Source: Adiantum capillus-veneris
Lineage: Eukaryota > Streptophyta > Polypodiopsida > Polypodiales > Pteridaceae
DNA: 60,000 nt
Assembly: GCA_014529385.2 (NCBI GenBank)
Contig: CM043963.1
Location: 1,060,001 to 1,120,000 of the forward strand
Direction: 5' to 3'
Shown: positions 33,001 to 44,758 of the stretch, piece after piece
How the letters are laid out: each line of letters starts with the position of its first letter
How positions within the stretch are numbered: the first letter of the stretch is position 1
Program-made: the position numbers and the translations under genes
The notes under the pieces: generated by a model
What the model saw: the letters and a program-made list of their open reading frames with translations, nothing else
The model's database searches: none
Told to the model about the DNA's origin: nothing

Positions 33001-35338
33001 AATGGTTCTGCCCTTCTCTGTAGTCAATGTCGCTATCTTGGCCGGATCCATTTGCACTCCTGCTGCTGAGACAATGTGTCCCAAAAAGTGTATCTCTGGT
33101 AGGAAAAAATCACTTTTCTTTGCATTAATCACTAACTTGTGATCTCGTAATGCCTGAAAGACCTGAAGCAGATGATCTCTGTGTTCTGCCTCATTCTTGG
33201 AGAAAACAATGATATCGTCAAAGAAAGTGCCAACAAATGGCATGTACTCTCGAAAAATCATGTCCATCATCCGGTTAAATGTCGCAGGAACATTGGTTAA
33301 GCCAAAAGGCATCACCAAAAACTCAAATAACCCAAAAGTCGTCCAAAAAGCTGTCTTGTAGACGTCTCCCGGCGCGATTCTCATCTGATGATATCAACTT
33401 TTCAAATCAATCCTGCTAAAGCACAAGGATCCTTGTACTCTGTCGAGTATATCATCGATCCTAGGAATCGGAAATCTATCCTTGATGGTGATTTTGTTGA
33501 GAGCTCTATAATCGATGCACATTCTCCAATATCTGTCTTTCTTCAAAACCAACAACACCAGAGAGCAATACGGTGAAGTACTAGGCTGGACAAAACCCTT
33601 TTCCAAGAGGTCTTTCACTTGGTTCATAATCTCTTCATTCTGTGCTCGGCTCACACGGTAAGGTGGCTAGTTCGGTGGTGTGCTTCAAGGTATCAGATCA
33701 ATCCTATGATCTTCAAGACGAGCAGGTGGTAACTCGCTTGGTAGGCCCTCTGAGAAGCAATCAGCATGAGAGTTGAGAAAATCTTGGCGTTCTTTATCAA
33801 GTTTAGACATATTTGTCCTATCCTTATCGCTCAATTCTTTCATAAAGATCTAGTAAACAAACAGACTGGATTTCATTAATTTAGAAATGGCCGAAGCCTA
33901 TACAATAGAGACAAACTCGCCCTTCACTTTAATATCAAGTACAATGGTTCTGCCCTTCTCTGTAGTCAATGTTGCTTTCCTCGCCCGATAATCGACCACG
34001 GCGTTGTTCTTGTGGTACCAAGGAATCCCTAAGAGAACATCACAACCTTCCAAAGGCATTATGAAAAAGTCCTTATGCCCCAAATACCCCTGACAATGCA
34101 ACCGAAGTTTGCCAATGACAAGTGTAATGGCTACGTCCCTGCCGGGTGCCGCTAGAACAGCCTCCGCAAGTGGTCCCATCCGATCGGGAGTGATCTCAAG
34201 CCACGCCGCCAATTCCGGTGAAATGAAGTTGGCCTTGGCTCCTCCATCAAAGAAGATCAGGGCCTCTTGTTCTTTCACTTTGCCCCAAGCTCGGCAAAGT
34301 TCTGTACTCTCGTCCATGGTGTTGGGATCGGTAACCACACAATCTGGAACCAGTCCTGTTTTCATCTTGCCTTTTCTTCCACGTTCCTCAGCTACTCTCG
34401 AACTCTCAGGCCTGTCGCCGTCCTTGTCATTCTGTTCTTTCTGTGCCTTTTTAGGGCATTTCGCGGAGATATGTCCATGTTCCCCGCATCCAAAGCACTT
34501 CCCCTCCCTTATGAAGCGAGCTCTCTCCTGAGGAGTAAGCTTGGGTCGTGCATCCTTCTTTTCTGGGTTGCTCTTTCTCTTTCTACTTTCATTCACTGAA
34601 GTCTCTTCGGCTCGATGTGTCATGACCTCATTGGTGGGGTAGGTCAGACTGCCAGAGTGAATGGCAAAATCCGCTTCGCATGACTCATCAACTCCTGAAT
34701 AGAAGCTGACTTCTGTTCCAAGCAGTGATATCGGATCTCTGTAGGTAGACCCAAGGTAAACCGCTCAATCTGTTCTCTGAACGAGGTCTTCTTGAATGAA
34801 GAGGCGGGTAGAAAAGAGCTCCAGAATCTCTCACAACAAGCATCCATTGTATCTCTCTTGGTCATCCGAAGATGGTTCCAAGCAGCTCATATATCGCGTT
34901 CATACTCTTGCGTCAACCAAGAAGAAATAAAAAGCTTCTTAAATTTCAACCATTTAACTGGCGCAATCTTGTTTAAAAGAAGCGTGGACCACCAAGTTCG
35001 AGCATTCCCCTTAAAATAAGAGGCAGCTCTCCGAATCTTGGAGTGCTCTGAGTAGCGTCCTCCCGCGAAAGCAATGTCAAACTGCTATATAAAAGACAAA
35101 GCCTTCGAAGCATCTTTATATCCTGAAAAAGTGTCAAATTTGATCGACTGTCCACCTTCCTTAAACTCTCGGACTTTCTTGCTTTTATCTTCCAGAAAGT
35201 CATACTGATTGGCTTTATAAAAATTCTTCTTGTTCACATAAACGTTGCCGTCATCAGAGTCTGAACTGTCTGTAGACGAGTCCTCTGTAGAACTGTCACT
35301 CACTGGGCAAGATTTAGACTTCTTTGCCTTTTTCTTGC
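30029..35338 (-). pseudogene. E1 gag-pol, 3' portion (broken)
   Basis: Minus-strand order from the right: gag RTG-type core (about 35200-34650, frameshifted), CCHC knuckle CFGCGEHGHISAKC near 34500, protease with FFDGGAKANFIS near 34250-34220, RT, RNase H with VYCDACG (about 31840) and integrase. The integrase has the HHCC region (HCPPFTGH ... CLECQ, 31300-31160), then MDFIF, SDRD and GQSEIAN for D-D-E. A C-terminal domain ([18 protein letters not shown]) and a chromodomain-like end follow. The protease-to-RT region is duplicated (32094-33972). Stops and frameshifts at several points make it non-functional. The gag N-terminus lies beyond E2 at 41829-42410. Confidence 0.92.
32094..33972 (-). 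repeat. Tandem ~940-bp duplication inside E1 pol
   Basis: Two direct copies (about 32094-33031 and 33033-33972) run from just after the protease to just after the RT core. At the junction PAKIA is followed directly by TLTTEKG, which in the original lies upstream of RT. The spacing of matching points is 939-942 bp. The copies differ by several percent, so the event is old. E2 lacks it. Confidence 0.9.
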
Positions 35339-35880
35339 TGTAACAAACTTGGACACTCCAAGTCAAGAATCAACCGCGACAGCACCAAATAACCACTTCA
35401 AAACAATTCACAGATCACAATAGATTTGCACTGGCCCGGCGGAGTTCCGTGCCTAGAGATATTGGCCCCAAAGACTGGCGCCACTTTCGGTATTTCTTTT
35501 TGTATTAATCAATCATCAAAGTACAAGAGAGCGGTAAGGGTTTCACTCTCAGACTCTGCGTCCAGATGCTCTGAGAAGTGAGGCCCTCACCACTAATTTA
35601 AAGGTTACAAGGGATGCCCAAAAGCAGAGCCCCAAAAGCTTTTAAAATCAAAAGCATCAGTTCTCTCTCTCTCTTAGAGAGTCTTTTCTCTTTTTTTATA
35701 AAAAAAAGCAAAAGCAAAATTCGCGTCGCTCATCATTTTCCAAAAAAAAAAAAATTAATAATCCGCCTCCGCGATTTCCAGAATTTAGGGTTTTTGGCAA
35801 AAATTAGGGTTTGCAGGAATTTTAGGGTTTTTGGCAGAAATTAGGGTTTCTACTGTCCGCCACGTCATCACTTTGTGACA
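35339..35880 (-). repeat. 3' LTR of E2
   Basis: 542 bp, TGTAACAAACTTGG to TCACTTTGTGACA, followed by TACCCCCCTCTTGAAAGC (polypurine complement). Telo-box motifs at 35784-35850. Confidence 0.95.
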
Positions 35881-36485
35881 TACCCCCCTCTTGAAAGCAT
35901 TGTAATCGACCGCGATTACGCCTGCAAAACCGACAAAAGCCATAAACCATCTTAGCAGACACTGACTGTTAGTACCTACGTACTAGGAACACACATCTAG
36001 CACATGTACAAAATCGACAGTCACATCACACGACATCACAGGACATCACCAGACATCACAGGACATCACATGACATTCAACATTCATTCGAATCTTAGAC
36101 CATGATTTATCGGCAATGTAGCTAGCAATCACATCTAGGTCCAATCGGGACCTCATCGATGTCCGATTGACTAACCCCTATTGCAACCATGTCTATTCGA
36201 GATCAAGTAGACCAAAATGCTGCATTCATTTCGGCTATCAGTTCCTGCACTCACAAGAAGTCAAGAACAAATCAGTATCATAATCAGGAATTCCATTTCA
36301 TAAAGTCATCCAGCAGAATACTGTCAGCTCTCAGTATCCCTGAAGCTCAAAGAGACATTAGTGACTTTAGTATCAAAATCGAGGCATCTGTTGACAAAGG
36401 AGTGGAGTAACTCCCCTCTTGTGCATCCCACTGCACCAGATCTCCGGCCAAACTGAATTCTGGGTTCCGTTTGGAGTAGACTATG
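35881..36485 (-). other. 3' non-coding region of E2
   Basis: Closely similar to E1 29425-30028, including the CATCACAGGACATCAC short repeats. Confidence 0.75.
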
Positions 36486-39400
36486 CTAAACCAAAACATC
36501 GAGGTAAAGTTTCACAATCCGAGGAGTATCTGCTAGGTCCTCCTCCTCCATCCACTTCGCATCAAATGCAGGAAAGTTCTTGAACTTAACCAAGAACCGC
36601 CTTCGGACTTTACCTTTCTTCGTATCATTATGTGCCAAAATCTGTTCAGGAACAAGGATCTCCTCGTTTTCTTCCACTTTGGGTTGCTCATCAGGCTCCC
36701 CATCATCAGGCACATCACCCTTAACAGGGTTCAAGAGACTCACATGCAATGCATTGTGAATCCTCCAAGTATCTGGCAGTTTCAATCGGACGGAGACATC
36801 ATTTATCTTGTCAGTAATCTGGAAAGGTCCGTAGTATCACATACTAAGCTTTGGAAAAAGCCTCTCCTTTCCCTGTTTCTTTCTTAGGCGTGCCTTCTCA
36901 AAAGTAAGAGCACCCAATCATCCTCCTTCAGTTTCTAGTCGCGACGATGGCGATCCGCTGCCTTTTTCTGTCGTTCTTGAGACTTCTGTAAAGTCTCGCG
37001 AACCTTGGCAAAAGCCGTATCCAAATCTCGCGAATATTCATCCGCTACAAATTTCTAATCTTTCGTGCTCAGGAAGGATGGAACCTTCGCAGCAGTTTCA
37101 ACAATCTCAAATGGCATCTTCCCCGTCGAAGAGTGTATCGTGTTATTGTAGGCAAATTCCACCAAAGGCAAGTTCTTTTCCCATTGAGTCTTCTTATCCA
37201 AGATACAAGACTTAAATAAATCTAAAATCACTGAATTGGCAATCTCAAATTGCCCGTCAGTCTGCAAGTGGAACGATGACGAGAACTGCAACCGCGTGCC
37301 AATGTTCTCCCAAATTGCCTTCCAAAACAAACTCATAAATCTGGGGTCTCTGTCGAAGACAATCGTCTCAGACGTGCCATGTAATCGGAAAATCATCGTG
37401 ATCATTCTGTGTTCTCGGGAGATAAAAAATGAAACCCATTGCAATACTTTCCCAGGGGTGGGTGGGTATGGGTAAAGGCTGTAACAATCCCTGTGCCTTA
37501 TGCCTGTCAAACTTGACCTTCTGGCATACTGAGCAACTGCGCACAAACTCTTCCACATCCTTTTTGAGTCTCGGCCCAAAGAAGTATCTCTCTACCCCTT
37601 TCATGGTGGTAGCAATGCCGCGGTGACCCGTAAAAGGTGGACAGTGGAATTCAGTCATAACCTTTTCCCTCAACGGCTGTGTAACGCACAACAGTCTTTT
37701 TCATCAAGTAGCCTTCCCGAAGGGAGTATCCCGCTACTGTCTCCCCATCCCGTATCCGTGTGAAAATATCTGCAAAATCTGTATCTGTGGCATACTGATC
37801 GACCATATCCTCGAAGCTCCTATGATGTATCGCGGAAATAGCCAGAACCAACGGTTTCCGAGACAAAGCATCTGCCACCACATTCTTCTATCCCTGCACA
37901 TGGACAATCTGGAAGTGGAACTATGACAAGATGTTCGTCCACCGCATCTGCTTTTTCGAAAGCTGCTTCTATGACAAGAAGTAGCGCCAACTCTGATGGT
38001 CTATAAAGACAGTAAAATCCGCTCCGAGTAGGTAATGCCGCCACTGAGTAAGAGCATGGATAACCACCAAAAGCTCTTTCCCATAGATCTGTGCTGTCAT
38101 CTCCGGCCTAGAGAACAAACGGCTCTCGTAAGCTATGACATGGCCTTCTTGCATGAAGACCGTACCCAAACTACGACCACAAGCATCACAAAATACTTGA
38201 AATGACTTCTGCAAGTCCGGCAACGTCAAAATAGGTCTCGTAGTCAATTTCTCTTTCAATGTCCGAAAGGCAGTCACCTCTGTGGGTCCCCACAAAAAAG
38301 GTACTCCTTTCTGTGTCAAGGTATGCAAAGGGGAAGCAACCTCTGCAAACTTTCATATGAACCGCCTGTAGTACGAACACAGTCCCAAGAAGCTTCTAGC
38401 TTCATGGACATTCCTCAAATCGGGCCAATCACGGATAGTCTCTATCTAGGCCGGGTTCATTTGCACTCCTGCTGTTGACACAATGTGTCCCAAAAAGTGT
38501 ATCTCTGGTAGGAAAAATTCACTTTTCTTTGCATTAATCACTAACTTGTGATCTCGTAATGCCTGAAAGACCTGAAGCAGATGATCTCTGTGTTCTGCCT
38601 CATTCTTGGAGAAAACAATGATGTCGTCAAAGAAAGTGCCAACAAATAGCCTGTACTCTCGAAAAATCCTATCCATCATCCGGTTAAATGTCGCAAGAGC
38701 ATTGGTTAAGCCAGAAGGCATCACCAAAAACTCAAATAACTCAAAAGTCGTTCGAAAAGCTCTCTTGTAGACATCTCCTGGCGCTATCCTGATCTGATGA
38801 TATCCACTCTTCAAGTCAATCCTGCTAAAGCACGAGGATCCCTGTAACCTGTCGAGTATATCATCGATCGAATCGGAAATCTGTTCTTGATGGTGATTTC
38901 GTTGAGAGTGCTATAATCGATACACATTCTCCAAGATCCGTCTTTCTTCAAAACCAACAACACTGGAGAGCAATACGGTGAAGTACTAGGCTGGACAATA
39001 CCCTTTTCCAAGAGGTCTTGCACTGAGTTCATAATCTTTTCATTCTGTACTCGGCTCACACGATAAGGTGGCCGATTCGGTGGCGTGCTTCCAGATATCA
39101 GATCAATGGTATGATCTTCAGGCCCTCTCAAAAGCAATCGGCAGGAGCGTGGAGAAAAAAATCTTGGCGTTCTTTTCTTTAGGTCAAAACATATTCAACT
39201 TTTATCCATCGTTCAGTTCTCCCAAAAGAATGAGTAAGAAAACTGAAGTTCTTCAAGTACAATCTCTAAGCCCTTCATTTATCAAAGTCGCTTTCTCGGC
39301 CCGGTAGTCAACCACGGCGTAGTTCTTGTGGTACCAAGGGATCCCGAGTAGAACGTCACTCACGTGCCCTGAACACCCCTGTCATTGCAAACGAAGTTTG

Positions 39401-41209
39401 CCAATGCTCGGTGTAATGGCAACATCCCATCCGGGTGCCAGTCGAACTACCTCCGCCTGTGGCGTCAGTCTGTCGGGCCTAGTTCCAAATCGACCGCCAA
39501 TTCCAAGTGAAAAGAAGTTGGCCTTGGCTCCTTCAAAAGAGCTTCCTGATCCTTCGCTTTGCCCCGAAAGCGGCAAAGTTTGTACTTTCATTCATTAGAT
39601 TCGGTGCAGGTCCCACGCCATGTGGTACCAGTTCTACTTTTCTATCTGCCTTTTCTGCCACATTCCTCAACTGCTCTCGAACTCTCAGACCTGTCGTTGT
39701 TTTTATCATGTTGTTCTTTCTGTGCCGTATCAGGGCACTTCGCGGAAACATGTCCATGTTCCCCGCATCCAAAGCACTTCCCCTCTCTGATGAAGCGAGC
39801 TCTCTCCTCAGGAGTAAGCTTGGGTCGTGCATCCTTTTTTTTCTCTGGGTTGCTCTTTTTCATTCTACTTTCATTCCCAGAAGTGTGTTCGGCTCGTTGT
39901 GTCATGGCCTCATCTGTGGGGTAGGTCAGACTGCCAGAGTGAATGGCAAAGCCCCGCTTCGCATGACTCATCAACTCCTGAATAGAAGCCGACTTCTGTT
40001 CCAAGCAGTGATCTCCGATCTCTGTAGGTAGACCCAAGGTAAACCGCTCAATCTGTTCTCTGAACGAGATCTTCTTGAATGAAGAGGCGGGTAGAAAAGA
40101 GCTCCAGAATCTTTCACAATAAGAATTCACTGTATCGCTCTTGGTCATCCAGAGATGGTTTCAAGTAGCTCGTATATCTCGCTCAAACTCTTGAGTCAAC
40201 CAAGAAGAAATAAAAAGCCTCTTGAATTTCAGCCATGTAACTGGCATAGTCTTGCTTAGTAGAAGCGTGGACCACCAAGTACGAGCATTCCCCTTAAAGT
40301 AAGAGGCAGCTCTCCGAATCTTGGAGTGCTCTGAATAGCGTCCTCCCGCGAAAGCGATGTCAAACTGCTGTATAAAAGACAAAGCCTTCGAAGCATCTGA
40401 GTATCCTGAAAAGTATCAAACTTGGTCGAGTGGCCACCTTCCTTAAACTCTCGGACTTTCTTGCTTTTATCTTCGAGAAAGTCATACTGGTTGGCCTTGA
40501 AAAAAATTCTTCTTGTTCGCATAAAACTTTCCGTCATCGGAATCTGAGCTGTCTGTAGACGAGTCCTCAGTAGAACTGTCAGTCTCTGGGCGAGATGTAG
40601 CCTTCTTTGCCTTTTTCTTGCCCTTTCCGAAGCTGTGTCTTGCTTCGCTTTTTGCTTTTTCTGTCTTCTTCGCTCTAATCCGAGGAGCTAGAAGAACTGT
40701 CAGAAGAAGAAGAAGAAGAACTAGGTAGGTCTTCAAACTTGACGCGCTTCTTCAATTTCTTTGCCTTGTCAAATGTCGACCGACGACCTAAATATCCCGG
40801 GAAGTCAGTGCCTTTCTTCTGCTTTTTGCCGTGCTTTTTGTCTTTCTTTTGCACGTCGAAAAGCTGAGCAATCCGTGCATCAACCACGTTCTCCAGTTCC
40901 TGCTCCGTATATTTTCTTGGAGGCAGAAGGTTTCTTGAGAGCGGGTTTCGGGAGTGGTGTTGTGGTTCTCTGCAACTCCATCTGTACCTCTTTCAAAGAG
41001 GTCTGGTTCATATATTTTGCCATCTTCGGGTCCTTGGCAAAATTGAGCATCATCTTTGTTGCATCGCCAATCAATTGACGACGCTCAATCTCTCTTTGCT
41101 CCGCCTGAGTAGGCCGAGGCGGGCCATACTCTCTGTCTGAATCTTCGTTGTGATCCCAGCCCGCATCTCCAGATGCAGAGGGAGTCGACTGATCATTGCC
41201 TGAAGCCAT
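36486..41209 (-). pseudogene. E2 gag-pol polyprotein, decayed
   Basis: Start MASGNDQ at 41209. The gag N-terminus (about 41209-40880) is followed by a Ser/Asp/Glu-rich stretch (40740-40540), RTG-type gag core with ARTWWSTLL (40382-40161), CCHC knuckle CFGCGEHGHVSAKC (about 39750) and a protease with a damaged active site (SSFEGAKANFF near 39530). RT has MPSGLTNALATFNRMMDR and FFDDIIVFS (38720-38600). RNase H (38330-37980), integrase (37690-37060, with part of the core deleted near 37400) and a C-terminal chromodomain-like end (36785-36486) follow. Many frame breaks. The LTR divergence is low, so much of this damage was probably acquired quickly or was present at insertion. Confidence 0.92.
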
Positions 41210-41268
41210 AGGTGCCGCGGAAAAAAAAAATCGGGGATCGGATTTCCCGTAGAAGAGAAATCGGCCGT

Positions 41269-41280
41269 GCTCTGATACCA
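41269..41280 (-). other. Primer binding site (E2)
   Basis: The plus-strand stretch ending in TCTGATACCA is the initiator-Met complement, one base from the 5' LTR. Confidence 0.9.
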
Positions 41281-41281
41281 C

Positions 41282-41823
41282 TGTAACAAACTTGGACACT
41301 CCAAGTCAAGAATCAACCGCGACAGCACCAAATAACCACTTCAAAACAATTCACAGATCACAATAGATTTGCACTGGCCCGGCGGAGTTCCGTGCCTAGA
41401 GATATTGGCCCCAAAGACTGGCGCCCCTTTCGGTATTTCTTTTTGTATTAATCAATCATCAAAGTACAAGAGAGCGGTAAGGGTTTCACTCTCAGACTCT
41501 GCGTCCAGATGCTCTGAGAAGTGAGGCCCTCACCACTAATTTAAAGGTTACAAGGGATGCCCAAAAGCAGAGCCCCAAAAGCTTTTAAAATCAAAAGCAT
41601 CAGTTCTCTCTCTCTCTTAGAGAGTCTTTTCTCTTTTTTTATAAAAAAAAGCAAAAGCAAAATTCGCGTCACTCATCATTTTCCAAAAAAAAAAAAATTA
41701 ATAATCCGCCTTCGCGATTTCCGGAATTTAGGGTTTTTGGCAAAAATTAGGGTTTGCAGGAATTTTAGGGTTTCTGGCAGAAATTAGGGTTTTTGTTGTC
41801 CGCCACGTCATCACTTTGTGACA
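41282..41823 (-). repeat. 5' LTR of E2
   Basis: 542 bp; telo-box motifs at 41726-41792; followed by the target duplication CTTGC. Confidence 0.95.
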
Positions 41824-41828
41824 CTTGC

Positions 41829-42410
41829 CCTTTCCGAAGTGTTGTTTCTTGCTTCGCCTTTTGCCTTTTCTGTCTTCTTCGCTCGAATCTGAAGAGCTAG
41901 AAGAAGAAGAAGAAGAAGAAGAACTGGGTACTCCTTCAAATCGAACACCCTTCTTCTGTTTCTTTGCCTTATCAAATGTCGATTGCCGACCCAAATAACC
42001 CGGGAAGTCAGTACCTTTCTTTTGCTTTTTGCTGTGCTTTTTAGCTTTTTTCTACGCGTCAAAAAGCTGAGCAATCCGTGCATCAACCACCTCTTCTAAT
42101 TCCTTCTCTGAATATTGCTTGTGAGCAGAAGGTTTCTTGAGAGCGGGTTTCGGGGGTGGTGTTGTGGTTTTCTGCCACACTGCTCATACACTTCCTGAAA
42201 AGAAGTCTAGCTCATATATTTCGACAATTTGGGTCCTTCGTAAAATTGAGCATCATCTTTGTTGCATCGCCGATCAATTGACAATGCTTCATCTCTCGTT
42301 GCTCCGCCTGAGTAGGCCGAAGTGGGCTATACTCTGCCGAAATCTTCGTTGTGATCCTTGCCCGCATCTCCGGATGCAGAGGGAGTCAATTGATCCTTGC
42401 GTGAAGCCAT
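41829..42410 (-). pseudogene. E1 gag N-terminus
   Basis: Start codon at 42410. Similar to the E2 gag N-terminus but with frame breaks. It contains a poly-Ser run from an AGAAGAAGA repeat (41898-41925) and ends where E2 was inserted; the coding sequence resumes at 35338. Confidence 0.85.
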
Positions 42411-42465
42411 AGGTGCCGTGGAAGAAAAACTGGGATCGATTTCCCATAGAAGAGAAATCGGCCGT

Positions 42466-42477
42466 GCTCTGATACCA
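42466..42477 (-). other. Primer binding site (E1)
   Basis: The plus-strand stretch containing CTCTGATACCA, complementary to the initiator-Met tRNA 3' end, directly precedes the 5' LTR. Confidence 0.9.
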
Positions 42478-42478
42478 T

Positions 42479-42855
42479 TGTAACAGACTTGGACACTCCA
42501 AGTCAAGAATCAATCACGACAACACCAAATAACCACTTCAACACAGTTCACGGTTCACAATAGATTTGCACTGGCCCGGCAGAGTTCCGTGCCTAGAGAT
42601 ATTGGCCCCAAAGACTAGCGCCCCTTTCGGTATTTCTTTTTGTATTAATCAGTGTTGAAAGTACAAGAGTGGATCGGGTCTCACTCTCAAACTCTGCATC
42701 TAGATGCTCTGCAGAGTGGGAGCCCAATCCACATGTTTATTTTAGAAGGGATACCAAAAGCAGAGTCCCAAAAGCTTAAAATCAACAGCCTGAAAAATAA
42801 AGCAAAGGCTCTTTCTCTCACAAGCTCTCTTGGGCTTCAGAAAATAAAGCAAAAG

Positions 42856-42929
<74 letters not shown>

Positions 42930-43169
42930 TCGTAGAGCAAAAAGCAGCCACACAATTTTCAGCTAGCGCAATCTCCGCCACTTTTTCCGGGCCTTGCCGT
43001 ACGATGCCACGTCAGCATGCCTCTGCAAATTTCGGGATTCAGCCTTGCTGCCATTAGGGTTAGGGTTAGGGTTTTTGGCAGATTTTAGGGTTTGCAGGTT
43101 TTAGGGTTAGGGTTTTCAGCTGCAGTTAGGGTTTCGGCTCTCGGGCAGACACATCAACACTTTGTGACA
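42479..43169 (-). repeat. 5' LTR of E1
   Basis: 691 bp. It carries a (TC)33 tract (42859-42924) where the 3' LTR has only a short interrupted TC run; other indels offset the length. Followed by the target duplication AGTTG. Confidence 0.95.
42859..42924. repeat. (TC)33 microsatellite within LTR
   Basis: Pure TC tract; expansion relative to the sister LTR at about 29114-29128. Confidence 0.95.
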
Positions 43170-43174
43170 AGTTG

Positions 43175-43653
43175 ACTTTGCAGTAGAGTTCTAAAATGTT
43201 CCCCTTGTCATTCCGGAGGTAATGACCCGAGCAGATTTCATGGTCCAAAATAGCAGTTCCCTAGATTTTAGGGGATGCTTCCGGACTTCAGTGGTCATCT
43301 GACCATCTATCCCCACTGGGACCGCATCCAAAAATGCAATGTAGCCCAGTTGTCGGGTACTTTCCTTTGGTGACCCCACCTTGGCATTGTGCCTTTATTG
43401 AGTTCATTTCCTAGTATCCACCAACTTGCTAAGTGCGACGGGGGGACCTACATGATCTTGAACTGAGCCTAGACATCCTTTTACTATACGAGTTCCAATT
43501 CCGACCAACTTCTCATCTGCGGGTGAAACTACCGTTCACATTGGCCATACAACGTCCGGCTATTTGCAACTTCAAAAAAAGGGTCCCAAAAATTAAACAA
43601 AAATCATCGGAAAGAAACCAACAACTCAAGTTAGCAATTGCCACGTCCTCATG
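43175..43653 (-). repeat. 3' LTR of chromovirus F, right part
   Basis: Resumes ACTTTGCAGTAGAG after E1. It is matched by 50501-50756 up to CCACCAAC, then continues about 226 bp further to CCTCATGACA, followed by a polypurine complement TACCGCCCTCTT. Together with 28175-28732 it forms one LTR. Confidence 0.78.
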
Positions 43654-43949
43654 ACATACCGCCCTCTTAAAATCGCAAAAAGTCCTTGATTGCGTGCCAT
43701 ATATACATGCCATAGATGATTAAGTGTGGTAAGCACCCTTTTATCACATGTATCCCAAGAAAGACTGTCAAAACATGTGTACAAATGACTTAATGAGACC
43801 TTCATACTTTTGTCAAACAATGTACACTGCTATTGCATTGTATCCATGAGTACATTTGATGTGCTAGTTCTATCATTACCCCTCCTTTGCACACGTTGGG
43901 TTGGGGCATAAGTAGGTTGTAACCCAAAGGCTTCCAAGTTAAGCTACAA

Positions 43950-44758
43950 TACATTTGGTGACTCTGACAGTTCATGCTCTTCCATCCACTTCGCATCATA
44001 GGTGGATAATTCTTGGACTTCACCAAATAGCGTCTTGCAACCTGTCCCTTAACTTTTCTGTCCTTATGTGCCAGAACTTGCTTGGGTACCAGGATCTCAT
44101 CAAGTTCCTCAACTTCTGGCTGATTCTCATCTGGCATATCTTCTGGCACATCACCCACGAAGGGTCTTATAAGACTCACGTGAAACGCATTATGAATCTT
44201 CCATGCATCAGGCAATTTCAGCCTGTAAGCCACATCGCTGATCTTATCAAGCACTTGAAAAGGCCCATAGTAACGCATGCTAAGCTTAGGAAACAGCTGT
44301 TCCTTGCCCTTCATCTTCTTTAACCTTGCCTTCTCAAATCTTAACAGAACCCAATCACCAGGTGATAACAACAATTCACGACGGTGACAATCAGTAGCCT
44401 TTTTCTTCTTTGCTCGAGTCTTCTCCAAGGCAACTTTAATTTTCTTCTACATTTCATCCATGTTCTCAACATATCGATCTATCTCAAAGATCTTGTCCTT
44501 TGTATAAAAAATGGGAGGAACCTTTTTGCCGCCTTCAACAATCTCAAAAGGTGCCTTGCAAGTCGATGAATGCACCGTATTGTTGTACGCATACTTGAGC
44601 ATAGGCAAATACTGTTCCCACTTGCCCTTATTATCTGACACATAGCATTTCAGCAGATCTAAGACAGTAGAATTAGCCTCTTCTGACTGTCCATCAGTTT
44701 GTGGATGAAACGAAGACGAGAACTTGAGCGTTGTGCCCATGTTCTCAAACAATCCTCT
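43950..44758 (-). pseudogene. F integrase core (part) and C-terminal domain
   Basis: Contains GLFENMGTTLKFSSSFHP and the GQSEEAN motif holding the integrase Glu (about 44690), then [33 protein letters not shown] and a chromodomain-like tail with [11 protein letters not shown]. It is broken by frameshifts near 44430 and 43990. The second integrase Asp is missing because of the deletion at the M insertion. Confidence 0.85.

Larger units (their letters stand above)
35339..41823 (-). mobile_element. Ty3/gypsy chromovirus E2, nested in E1 gag
   Basis: Two 542-bp LTRs, target duplication CTTGC (35334-35338 and 41824-41828), initiator-Met primer site and a polypurine tract. The LTRs differ at eight positions of 542 by eye (1.5%). 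The insertion splits E1 gag coding sequence, which reads across in the same order on both sides. E2 is a shorter-LTR subfamily of the E1 lineage. Confidence 0.95.
28733..43169 (-). mobile_element. Ty3/gypsy chromovirus E1, interrupted by E2
   Basis: LTRs 28733-29424 and 42479-43169, target duplication AGTTG (28728-28732 and 43170-43174), initiator-Met primer site at 42466-42477 and a CCCCCCTCTTGAAAGC-type polypurine complement beside the 3' LTR. Gag-pol is on the minus strand and a chromodomain-like C-terminus classes it as a chromovirus. By eye the LTRs differ at about 6% in the first 290 bp, so it is older than E2, which sits inside its gag. Confidence 0.94.
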
